Shown one piece after another: positions 18,317 to 26,147 of a stretch of 64,000 bases of DNA. The DNA comes from Balneolaceae bacterium. Its GTDB lineage: Bacteria > Bacteroidota > Rhodothermia > Balneolales > Balneolaceae. The stretch is taken from assembly GCA_020832285.1 (NCBI GenBank), contig JAFIFB010000075.1:1-64000 (forward strand), in the 5' to 3' direction. Position 1 is the first letter of the stretch; every line of letters begins with the position of its first letter. A program made the translations under genes and the position numbers. The notes below the pieces were generated by a model, which was not told the origin of the DNA, made no database searches, and was given only the letters and a program-made list of their open reading frames with translations.

Positions 18317-19414
18317 TTATATACATGCGTCCGGTAATTGATTGCAATCAATGAGACAAGATCCTTCATAGCAAACAGTACCTTCTGCACATTCAACATC
18401 TACACATAGAGGATCATTTTCCTCATTACAAAGATCTGGATTCTCTTCGCAATTTACTGGTCGAAAACACCCACCTTGATGGCATACAAAACCATCCTGA
18501 CATACAATTTCTCCACAATAATTATCAGCACTGAAATGTAAAAATAAATGGTCGGCAGTAACATCAGAACTGGTCACCGCTGTTTCATAAATAATTCCAT
18601 CTGTTTTAACAATCACACTGCCATTAATATCAGTACCATAAATTGTAATACCCATACTTTTTACTCTGTTTATAACATCTGGATGAGGATGATTATAAGA
18701 ATTTCCTATACCAGCAGAATAAATTGCTATTTCTGGATTAACAGCATTCAAAAATTGATACGAAGACGAAGTTCTCGACCCATGATGACCCATTTTAAGT
18801 ATATGTGCACCAATATCCATGTCTCCATGAACCATTTCATCTTCTGCCCTTAATTCAGCATCACCGGTAAATAGAAAGACAATTTCTCCATAGGTGATTC
18901 TGGTCACGATTGAACCATCATTTAAGTCACCATTTACATACTGTGGATGTATTACCTCAATAAATGCTGAACCGTAATTAAATGTTTCTCCAGCTCTGGG
19001 TTCGTAATAAGGTAGATTATGTTCTTCAATAGCATCAATGGTTCTCTCAAATGTTCGAGTTGTATGTATATCTCCAGACATCCAGATTTCACCAATTGTA
19101 AATTGATCGATAATCCTTGGAAACTGCCCGATATGATCTGCATGGGGATGGGTACCAATCAATAAATCAATTTCTTCAATACCAATTTGGCGTAAATATG
19201 GTTCGACATTATTTCTATCATGCCTTCCGGCATCAATTAAAATGGTGAAGTCTGGTCCCACTAAAAGAGTCGCATCACCTTGCCCGACATCAAAAAAATA
19301 GACTGTTAGATATTTCTCTTCAGGATTATTGTATTGTGCACCATTGACATTGACTGATAAAAAGCCAATGAATAGGACTAAGATTGTAAATATTGATTTA
19401 TTGAAGGTATTCAT
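18317..19414 (-). CDS. Secreted ComEC-like metallo-beta-lactamase-fold hydrolase with Cys-rich tail
   Basis: 365 aa. Signal peptide 1-25. The MBL domain (about 33-265) has FDVGQGDATLL, the metal motif HPHADH (H89, H91, D93, H94), KMGHHGS and a downstream Asp/His set, as in the hydrolase domain of ComEC/Rec2, but without its membrane channel. The last 75 residues carry many Cys residues in CVDVECAEGTVCYEGSC-type units, probably disulfide-bonded outside the cytoplasm. A secreted nuclease or phosphodiesterase is plausible. Operon with DUF3006 downstream. Confidence 0.85.
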   Translation of the reverse strand: MNTFNKSIFTILVLFIGFLSVNVNGAQYNNPEEKYLTVYFFDVGQGDATLLVGPDFTILIDAGRHDRNNVEPYLRQIGIEEIDLLIGTHPHADHIGQFPRIIDQFTIGEIWMSGDIHTTRTFERTIDAIEEHNLPYYEPRAGETFNYGSAFIEVIHPQYVNGDLNDGSIVTRITYGEIVFLFTGDAELRAEDEMVHGDMDIGAHILKMGHHGSRTSSSYQFLNAVNPEIAIYSAGIGNSYNHPHPDVINRVKSMGITIYGTDINGSVIVKTDGIIYETAVTSSDVTADHLFLHFSADNYCGEIVCQDGFVCHQGGCFRPVNCEENPDLCNEENDPLCVDVECAEGTVCYEGSCLIDCNQLPDACI

Positions 19415-19490
19415 GGTTTCCTTGTTTAAGGGTTCAACAACATTTCGCTTTCTGTTATAAACCGGTACTACAAGTACTTCCTGTAATCTT

Positions 19491-19655
19491 ATGGTTTGAT
19501 AAACCTATATTATATACCAATTCATCAATCTAGATCAAATCCAGAATTTCGGGATCTTCAAGTATATAGTTGATGAGTTTATTCTGTTCACTTACACTAA
19601 TCCCACCTCTCACAAAGTAGTGTACAAATTATGCAATTTCGATTTCTTTCTGCAT
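19491..19655 (-). pseudogene. Decayed copy 2 of the 60-aa repeated gene
   Basis: From ATG 19655 the frame reads MQKEIEIA, stop, FVHYFVRGGISVSEQNKL, then ...EDPEILDLI, stop, IDELVYNIGL. This matches the proteins at 7632-7814 and 24194-24382 over their full length, with two in-frame stops. Promoter motif and leader are still present upstream. Confidence 0.75.
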
Positions 19656-19766
19656 AGTCAATTTAGTTTAATCAAAAATCGGGAGCTATGTTTTTCCACC
19701 ACAACTCCCGGAAGGATAAAAATGGTGTGCTCAATCACCACCTTTATTTTTTCGTGTTCTCATATG
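19656..19766 (-). ncRNA. Conserved structured 5' leader, copy 2
   Basis: Same design as copy 1. The main stem has changed on both arms yet still pairs as RNA through G-U pairs: GGGAGTTGTG with CATAGCTCCC, in the region 19681-19710. The second hairpin (TGGTG...CACCA, 19722-19739) is unchanged. The TTG frame reads STPFLSFRELWWKNIAPDF then stop. Confidence 0.5.
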
Positions 19767-19795
19767 TATGAACCGAAAAATGAAAATTCCTTACA
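19767..19795 (-). promoter_or_regulatory. ECF-like promoter, repeat copy 2
   Basis: TGTAAGGAA (19787-19795) and TTCATA (19767-19772) on the minus strand, same 20-bp offset as the other three sites. The rest of 19415-19962 outside the repeat unit shows no gene. Confidence 0.5.
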
Positions 19796-19962
19796 AAAAA
19801 AGTTCAATATTTTTGATCCTTAATATTGAATCTTTGGAAGAAAAACCAGTTTTTATAATACATGCGCTTCAGTTGGTTTTTTATTGAATGTCAAGGGGTA
19901 GGTTCATCAATAATCAGCTATTGAAACTTTTTAACTCAAAATCTCACAAAAAAATTACAGAT

Positions 19963-21351
19963 ATGGAGAATACAAGAGAGAACTCATGCCAATTAATAAT
20001 TTTACTTTTCAGTCTCTCACTAATCTTATCAAGTTGTGCTTCTAAAGAAAATGCTACTTCGAATAAAGGCAATGATATAATTATTGATTATGACTTTACA
20101 GAAGGGAAGTTTAATAACATGGTAAAGTACATAGAATACAGGGATATGGTGTCGCTTAGAGTAACGAACCTGAATCGTCAGGCAGTAGATACGCAAATTG
20201 GTATTTCATTAATTGACTATGAATCTGAGATGCCCGAAGCATTAATTAATTTAACTACTACGGAATTAGGTGAAGAAACAAAAATTGATACTCTAATTGT
20301 AGACGAGAGGACAGAGAAATTTAGGTCAAGTTATTCTCAATTTAGAGGCACATACATAGAACTTTTTAAGATAAATACACTGTTTCACCAAATTGAATCT
20401 ACTTCAAATGACCCTTTTATAACAAAAGATATTTTTTTAGAGCGGGTTAAAGACCACTGTAAACAAATCACACTAAATAAAAATGTATGCGATTTTGATG
20501 ATGAAAAGTTAAGGAATATAATAGTAGCAGAAGTGATTGAGGTAGATGAGAGGTTCAATAGCCATTATCTTAACCTCATTCATGAAATACGAGATTTAGA
20601 ACAAGAAGAAAAATACCGAGAGGATGTAAGAATAATAGAGGAAAGCTTAAAACCAATTTTTGAAAACTATCAAAAATTGGAAATTATTAGTAATGCACAA
20701 AAAATTCATACTTTGATTGATAAAATGAAGCGGCATCAAAACTATATTCAAACTTCTGCACCGGTACAAGCCACATCTAACATTGTTCGATTCGATTATA
20801 CTGTAAAGCATACTGAAGAGGATGACCAAATAATCACTTTTGAATTACCTGTTAAAGGTAAGGATCAATTAACTTTTAGTACTGGATTCTCAATTAATAA
20901 CTTATGGTGGCGCAAATTTGAGGAATTCAATGTGCGAAGTGTTACCGATAGTACAAGTACAATTGGTAGGGATCAATTTAGAAGTTATGGTCCCAAACTA
21001 TCAGTTTTTGCTCATTATTTTCGAACCTGTAATTTTTTAAATTCATTGGATAGATTTAATTGTGATCGCTTCCCAAATCTTGGACTTTTCGGTGGTATAA
21101 GTCTTGAAGGTACGGATTTAGCTGATACGAATTACTTAGCAGGATTAAGCGTTATAATAGGAAGAAATTATCAGTTTAATATTAACGCCGGAGTCTCCTT
21201 TAAAAAGGTAAATGTGTTGAGATCACAATTTGAAATAGGAGAAATATATTCAGATGATCAACTTAATGACTCAATTACTCGAAACACTTATAAACCCGGA
21301 TTAATGTTTGGGATTTCTTATACAATTATAAATAGATCAGAACGTGATTGA
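19963..21351 (+). CDS. Lipoprotein with coiled coil and outer-membrane-like C-terminal domain
   Basis: About 462 aa when started at ATG 19963, which places the lipobox LILSSC correctly; the upstream frame to 19888 adds 25 implausible residues. Residues about 170-290 are helical and charged. The last 150 residues alternate as beta strands ending in aromatic residues (LGLFGGISLEG, YLAGLSVIIGRNYQF, GLMFGISYTII), suggestive of a small barrel or sandwich at the outer membrane. No family recognised. Confidence 0.7.
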   Translation: MENTRENSCQLIILLFSLSLILSSCASKENATSNKGNDIIIDYDFTEGKFNNMVKYIEYRDMVSLRVTNLNRQAVDTQIGISLIDYESEMPEALINLTTTELGEETKIDTLIVDERTEKFRSSYSQFRGTYIELFKINTLFHQIESTSNDPFITKDIFLERVKDHCKQITLNKNVCDFDDEKLRNIIVAEVIEVDERFNSHYLNLIHEIRDLEQEEKYREDVRIIEESLKPIFENYQKLEIISNAQKIHTLIDKMKRHQNYIQTSAPVQATSNIVRFDYTVKHTEEDDQIITFELPVKGKDQLTFSTGFSINNLWWRKFEEFNVRSVTDSTSTIGRDQFRSYGPKLSVFAHYFRTCNFLNSLDRFNCDRFPNLGLFGGISLEGTDLADTNYLAGLSVIIGRNYQFNINAGVSFKKVNVLRSQFEIGEIYSDDQLNDSITRNTYKPGLMFGISYTIINRSERD

Positions 21352-21495
21352 TAATTAACTAATCATAGTTTTAAACCGAACTCAGTAAAAAAGGTGCCTG
21401 TTTTGAGTGTGCTGGACATGGAATAATTCCTCACTCTAACTGCTTTCGAATGGAGCCAAGGATTTTTAACATTACTCCAGAATTAAAAACGGAGA

Positions 21496-21835
21496 TTAAT
21501 ACACCTTCACAATATCTGTCATTTCTGATGTGGTTATCATTTTACACTTGGTTGGAATGTCAATGGAATCCATATTAAACTCTTCGTCATTTAACATTCT
21601 CCGACCCTCATCCCATGCCCCCAATCAAAATCAATAATTATAGGCATCTCATAAACTGCCTTCCGAAATTCATCAATGATAGGTGCCTCTTTAAATTGTG
21701 ACAACAATATTTCGCCATTTTCATTAATTCCTAATGGCTCTGAAACAGAAAATTTTAAAGTGCTTACAATTTTGGGAATCAAATCTAAAAGTGGCTGCCA
21801 ATCCTGAATGCCAAATGATCGGATTACTTTATTAT
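21496..21835 (-). pseudogene. DUF6508-like gene, frameshifted
   Basis: The minus strand reads DWQPLLDLIPKIVSTLKF and, later, IIIDFDWG. A G-run near 21623 then breaks the frame, and coding resumes as AWDEGRRMLNDEEFNMDSID...TKCKMIT before a stop at 21496. F[DE]W..W.EGR.LL.D......D..T.CKLIT is the DUF6508 signature. One missing base would restore it, but the expected C-terminal part is also missing. It lies just downstream of the endonuclease gene. The remaining bases 21352-21495 show no gene. Confidence 0.55.
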
Positions 21836-21887
21836 TCTATTCTTCTGTAAGCATCAACCATACCTCGTATGATTGTAGAGCATACCA

Positions 21888-22826
21888 TCAGTTCCAGTAC
21901 CGTTGCTCTAAATAGTTAATTGCAGACAAGCTATCTAAACATTCTTTTGCTGGGGAAATAAAATTATTAGGGTCAATCGTTTGATATTTCCCAGGTGACC
22001 TCAATTGATTCTTCCAGGTGTCATGAAGTCCTTTACCATCAAGCTTTCCTGCGGCTGTATTTACGTTCTTCAATTCTTTGTTGGCTGTTGGAATAATATG
22101 AAGATGGTGGTAGTCTGTAGCACCATACTCTTTCGCTTTTGTCATTTCATTGGCAAGCAGAGTTTGTCGCAGTAATTGGTAATAAGGCTCTGTGAATAGT
22201 CCATTAATATTCCCAATTATTACAGGGCAATCCGTTTGTTCTAAAAGTGGTTTGTAAATATTTAATCTTGTCTGACCACTTTTCCCCTCTGCTTTTGATG
22301 GCTGGCTTTTGTAGTTCTCTACATATTTCCATTCAATGAAATAAAGTTTACGGATTCCATTTTTCATTTCAGCAAGCATCATGGCATCAACAGAAGTTGC
22401 ATTTGCTCCACGAGTATGTTGTTTTTCACCAAGGTAGTTTTTGGCTCCGATGACTTCAAAGTCCACAAAGCCAGAATCTGCAACACCATTGTCCATGCGC
22501 AACGCACACTTTACATTTTTGTCAACCCCTTGCAAAATTGCAGTTGAAGTGTCCTGGCGTTGCCTCACAAAATAAAGATGATTAATACATGCAATTTGAG
22601 ATGAAAGTAAATGTCCTGTTGGTTCATTTCCACTGACCCAAAATGGAATACTGTGACGATTGAAGTAAGCAATCGCATCATGCCTTACTCCAGCCCAAAT
22701 GTTTAGGGCTGCATCATTTAATACAAACTCTCGTTCTCTCTTTTTGAAAATTCCGTTCCCTGGGTCTCTGAAAATTAGATCCCGAATTTCAATAGCCCTT
22801 TTTCTCTGCGTTTCGATATAACTCAT
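21888..22826 (-). CDS. PGN_0703-type putative restriction endonuclease
   Basis: 312 aa. N-terminal IRDLIFRDPGNGIFKKRERE is typical of the PGN_0703 family, followed by a middle block with SVDAMMLAEMKNG and LYFIEWKYVENY. The D...EWK spacing fits a PD-(D/E)XK nuclease core, and a QTRLNIYKPLL segment follows. No methyltransferase partner is adjacent, so it is either a solitary or modification-dependent nuclease or one using another host modification. Followed by a broken DUF6508-like gene. Confidence 0.75.
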   Translation of the reverse strand: MSYIETQRKRAIEIRDLIFRDPGNGIFKKREREFVLNDAALNIWAGVRHDAIAYFNRHSIPFWVSGNEPTGHLLSSQIACINHLYFVRQRQDTSTAILQGVDKNVKCALRMDNGVADSGFVDFEVIGAKNYLGEKQHTRGANATSVDAMMLAEMKNGIRKLYFIEWKYVENYKSQPSKAEGKSGQTRLNIYKPLLEQTDCPVIIGNINGLFTEPYYQLLRQTLLANEMTKAKEYGATDYHHLHIIPTANKELKNVNTAAGKLDGKGLHDTWKNQLRSPGKYQTIDPNNFISPAKECLDSLSAINYLEQRYWN

Positions 22827-23505
22827 TTCTATAAGTATTTTTGTCGAGGGTCACGAGTATTCCCAACCCAAGTCCTTTAGCTTTTCTCACATATATTTGA
22901 AGATATCCCATTTAATTTAGAACGTTATTTCGTTGGTTACCAATTATGACAGTGAATTATTTATCCGATGTATTAATTTAAAATCGAATCACCCATTCAT
23001 TTCGAGTAATCAAATGGGTAAAGTTTTGGTATTTCGCTTATAGAAAGTGGCACAATATGACGGAAATAGCCAATCAGATTGAAAGAGTTGATTTAAAAGA
23101 TGTTTAAAAATCTATAAACTTCACCTTCCATTTTCAAACCTCCTTAACACCTATCAAATGCCCCCAGAGCCTCACATTTTCAATCTCCCAAGCTATCCAG
23201 GCTTATGGGATAGGGATATCATTCACCAATATCGCTTGTCTAATTCAATATCTATACCAATCTATTTTGTTGAAATTTTCACTAACAAGAACTGATATCA
23301 AAAGACCGGACTCTGTTATTTGGTGGATATACAGATCCTTCAGATAAAGGAGAGTACAGTTTTAAAGATCAAAAAATAGCTTGATGGGCAGAAACATTTT
23401 GATTCTGATAAGAACAGGAATTTAGTTCCTGAAACAAACGAACTTAAATAGTAAGAGGGCGAAAAGTATTTTTATTATTTTTGTATAAATAGTTTACACA
23501 CTCAA
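22827..23505. other. Gene-free stretch with dispersed repeat copy B
   Basis: About 680 bp. 23120-23290 resembles 14510-14680. Only very short open frames are present. The bases next to 22826 should contain the endonuclease promoter, but none is convincing. Confidence 0.5.
23247..23279. repeat. Dispersed noncoding repeat, copy B
   Basis: Identical to 14634-14666 over 33 bases, same orientation, with weaker similarity over about 170 bp. Confidence 0.6.
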
Positions 23506-23964
23506 CTAATAATCTAAACTAAATCCCTTCGTATGGTTATATAAGTAATCATAATGATTATTTAGAATTTTTTTTGAACATAATGAATCTTGATTCTTTT
23601 TTAATTTGAAAAATTTATCCGACAGAATTATAGCTTCAACTAAAGAATTTGGATTGGGTAGGTATATTAAGTGTGCTATTTCAGAATTATTTGAATTTAA
23701 CGTCAGACGCCAACCAGGTGATCCAACAACTTCACTATTTAAATAATATGTTAGACTTATTTTTTCAAATTTATTTATTTTTAAAGAGTAATTTAAATGT
23801 TTAAAAGAAAAATCTATTTCTGAAGATTCATTATGCAAATAATAGTGTACACTCTGTTTTAATTCAACAGCCCAATTGTTTGGGGATATTTCATTTACAA
23901 AATGTTTGCCAATATATATAAATTTAAACTCAACTTTTTTCCTAACATAATCATAATATTTCAT
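23506..23964 (-). CDS. Hypothetical protein, 152 aa
   Basis: Soluble, strand-rich and AT-rich (Asn, Lys, Tyr, Phe rich). Contains a GSPGWRLTLN segment. No signal peptide, membrane span or known motif. It stands alone, and its codon use matches the accessory zone. Coding character is good over the whole frame, so the gene is probably real, but nothing can be said about its role. Confidence 0.5.
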   Translation of the reverse strand: MKYYDYVRKKVEFKFIYIGKHFVNEISPNNWAVELKQSVHYYLHNESSEIDFSFKHLNYSLKINKFEKISLTYYLNSEVVGSPGWRLTLNSNNSEIAHLIYLPNPNSLVEAIILSDKFFKLKKNQDSLCSKKILNNHYDYLYNHTKGFSLDY

Positions 23965-24193
23965 ATATTATAAAGAGATCAAAATAATCACAATCACGAT
24001 GTATTCAACCATTAAACATGTATTTTAGTCAAAATTTGCCTTTATTAAATAATGCATGTGCATTGGATATACAAACAAGCCGTCAAATTTCAATATCTTC
24101 AGAGTCGAAAATAATTAATCCTATTCATATTTTAAAGACCACTACTAATAACAACTATATAGCATATCAGTAAACGGCTCTACTAAAATCAAC

Positions 24194-24382
24194 TCAAATG
24201 AATGAATTAATTTTTCTCTTTTTCTGTAAGCCAATCCTATAGACCAGTGTATCCAACATAATATATTCCAGTAAGCTCTGATCTTCGTGAAGATAAGCAA
24301 ACAGCTTATCCAGTTCTTCATCACTCAGCCCACCTCTGACAAAATGGTGTACAAGCTGTGCAATTTCGATTTCATTTTCCAT
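24194..24382 (-). CDS. 62-aa acidic helical protein, copy 3 of the repeated unit
   Basis: Begins MENEIEIAQLVHHFVRGG and continues SDEELDKLFAYLHEDQSLLEYI, matching copy 1 at about two of three positions over the first 50 residues, with a basic C-terminal end. Start ATG 24382 aligns exactly with the copy 1 ATG and is preceded by a stop in the leader frame, which supports the shorter start in both. Promoter motif and two-hairpin leader are conserved upstream. Possibly a FecR-like anti-sigma fragment judging from the LS.EE...L...L.ED spacing; unproven. Confidence 0.65.
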   Translation of the reverse strand: MENEIEIAQLVHHFVRGGLSDEELDKLFAYLHEDQSLLEYIMLDTLVYRIGLQKKRKINSFI

Positions 24383-24506
24383 AATAAGCCGATGTAGTTA
24401 GTTTATTTAAAAATCAGGAGCTGTGATTTTCCACCACAGCTCCCGGAATGTCAGAAGTGGTGTGCTCAATCACCGCATTTTTTTCTGTGTTTTTGTTTTC
24501 TATTGG
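24383..24506 (-). ncRNA. Conserved structured 5' leader, copy 3
   Basis: Perfect 9-bp stem 24417-24425 with 24435-24443, identical to copy 1. The second hairpin is also kept, with weaker pairing. The TTG frame reads STPLLTFRELWWKITAPDF then TAA. Confidence 0.5.
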
Positions 24507-24535
24507 TATGAACCGAGAAATCGAATTTCCTTACA
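24507..24535 (-). promoter_or_regulatory. ECF-like promoter, repeat copy 3
   Basis: TGTAAGGAA (24527-24535) and TTCATA (24507-24512) on the minus strand, offset 20 bp, although the surrounding sequence has diverged from copies 1 and 2. The remaining bases 24536-24815 hold only broken open frames. Confidence 0.5.
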
Positions 24536-24815
24536 GATTTTTTTTAATCTTATAGTAATTAATAACACTCAATATAATTTATTGAGCTATAAGTAATCTA
24601 AAAGCGGAAATAAAATACTTTAGAAAAGAGATGTTTTATGACAGCTATGGAATATCGAAAATCTTTCAGAAAATATTGATGATAATATCACAACAACTCG
24701 ATATAAATCATTGAATGAAGAAGCATTTAATACAAGGAGTATGACGATAAATTTAAGTAAATGTGATCCGGTAGAAATTCTGGAGGACCTTTAAATCATC
24801 CATTCTTAATTTGCA

Positions 24816-25448
24816 TTACCATTTTTGTTTTTGAGCTTCTTCTGCCAGGTAAGGATAATTTTCTGCTATTATATCAAGGATTTTATTTCGTTGTTTAATT
24901 TTTACTTCACGAATGCCAACCTTACCACCTAAATCAGCATCAATCCTCGAAAGATTATTGTCATATTTAGTTTCCATATGACGGAGATAATTAACGCAAA
25001 TTCTTTTTAGGAAGTTTTCATATTCTTCTTCAGATCCATTGAAATCCTTAAAAGTTTTAATTTCAAAAAAGTCATACTCTTCTCTTTCATATGAGCGAAG
25101 TAGTTTCTGTTGATTATAATGATCTAAAGCGTTTCTTTCTATTTGTTCTTTACTTAGAATTTTGCCAATTCTGTAACTTAGCTCATCCAATTTTTTTATT
25201 GCTTTTTCTCGTTTCGTAGCTATAGCTTTTTTTGCACTTTTTTTTCGTTTTAAAGACTTCTCATAAGCTTCTTTAAATTCTTTTGTAGATTCTGCCTTTT
25301 TAACCCTGTCAATTTTAAACAATTTGATTTTTGTGCTATAATAGCGTTGCTCTTTTTCTTCATCTGGCTCGCCTAAAAAATCTCTGATTAATGTATCTGT
25401 CCATCCCCTTTTTTTCACTTCAGTTTTTGTAAAAGAATCTTTTTTCAT
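24816..25448 (-). CDS. Highly charged helical protein with N-terminal RGWT/FLGEPD motif
   Basis: 210 aa. The N-terminus FTKTEVKKRGWTDTLIRDFL, followed by GEPD and a strand LFKIDRVKKAE, looks like a small DNA-binding-like module seen at the start of various bacterial proteins. The rest is Lys/Glu-rich helix with a probable coiled coil at 60-130. No enzymatic motif. I do not know a name for the family. Transcribed away from the BREX operon. Confidence 0.6.
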   Translation of the reverse strand: MKKDSFTKTEVKKRGWTDTLIRDFLGEPDEEKEQRYYSTKIKLFKIDRVKKAESTKEFKEAYEKSLKRKKSAKKAIATKREKAIKKLDELSYRIGKILSKEQIERNALDHYNQQKLLRSYEREEYDFFEIKTFKDFNGSEEEYENFLKRICVNYLRHMETKYDNNLSRIDADLGGKVGIREVKIKQRNKILDIIAENYPYLAEEAQKQKW

Positions 25449-25688
25449 AACTGTAATTATTTAAAATGACCGTATAAATACAATATAATAGGTAATGACA
25501 CTCCCTCAAATACATGATCTTGCATTCTGGATATTCCACATTTCCGGATAGTGATCTGTGATCACATACCAGCCATAGGTTTTTTGTATAGATCTAACCC
25601 TTGAAGTACTCCCCCATTTAATTGGCCATTGGTTAAGAATTATACTGATAAAGTTAAATGACCTGAAAATACTTACGTTCATAAAGAA

Positions 25689-25838
25689 ATGGTTCAGTAT
25701 TTTAAAAACCAGGAAGGATTTGAATGTATCGACAGTTATTCTAAGGAATTAGGTAAATTTGATGAGGTTGGTGTTCGTCTTCACCTACTGCTTTTAAAGC
25801 CAGATTTTGAATACATTATAAGGTTAAAAGATGACTAA
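25689..25838 (+). CDS. Possible 49-aa protein or gene remnant
   Basis: Frame beginning MVQYFKNQEGFECIDSYSK and ending IIRLKDD. The frame is open a further 10 codons upstream without a start. Amino-acid usage looks natural, but no relative is recognised. It may be the tail of a lost gene. Confidence 0.3.
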   Translation: MVQYFKNQEGFECIDSYSKELGKFDEVGVRLHLLLLKPDFEYIIRLKDD

Positions 25839-25874
25839 AAAAGCCTCAAAATTTTAATCACCTACAATCTCAAA

Positions 25875-26092
25875 GTATCCGCCCGACCAACTACAACTTT
25901 CGGGGGATTGATGAGGGTGGTAGCTTGCTTGTCAAAAAAGGATGACAGCAAAAAAAAAAGACCGAGACCATGTTTGCCCTGATGGATCAGTGGAAGACCT
26001 CCGGGGTTACAAAAAACCAAGTTGGTAAGTATTTTTTTAAGATTAGTGCATGGAATTGCCATTCTAATGTTATGCATGAAGACTCACAATAG
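25875..26092 (+). mobile_element. IS66-family remnant, end plus tnpA fragment
   Basis: Starts GTATCCGCCCGACCAACTAC, matching the end of the 16938-17263 remnant in inverted orientation. ATG 25970 opens MFALMDQWKTSGVTKNQV, the IS66 TnpA N-terminus, before sequence similarity ends; a stop follows at 26090. The metalloprotease gene begins 55 bp later, so the insertion may have cut off the original promoter region of the operon or supplied a new one. Confidence 0.6.
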
Positions 26093-26147
26093 ATTACTTA
26101 TATTTCTCAATCTGAAGAAATGGAATCTGGCATAATAACCCTGACGA

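Larger units (their letters stand above)
25449..26147. other. Region upstream of the BREX operon
   Basis: 700 bp between divergent genes. It holds an IS66 remnant (25875-26092) and one small open frame (25689-25838). The BREX operon promoter should lie here, possibly within or beside the IS remnant; no clear boxes were identified. Confidence 0.5.
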
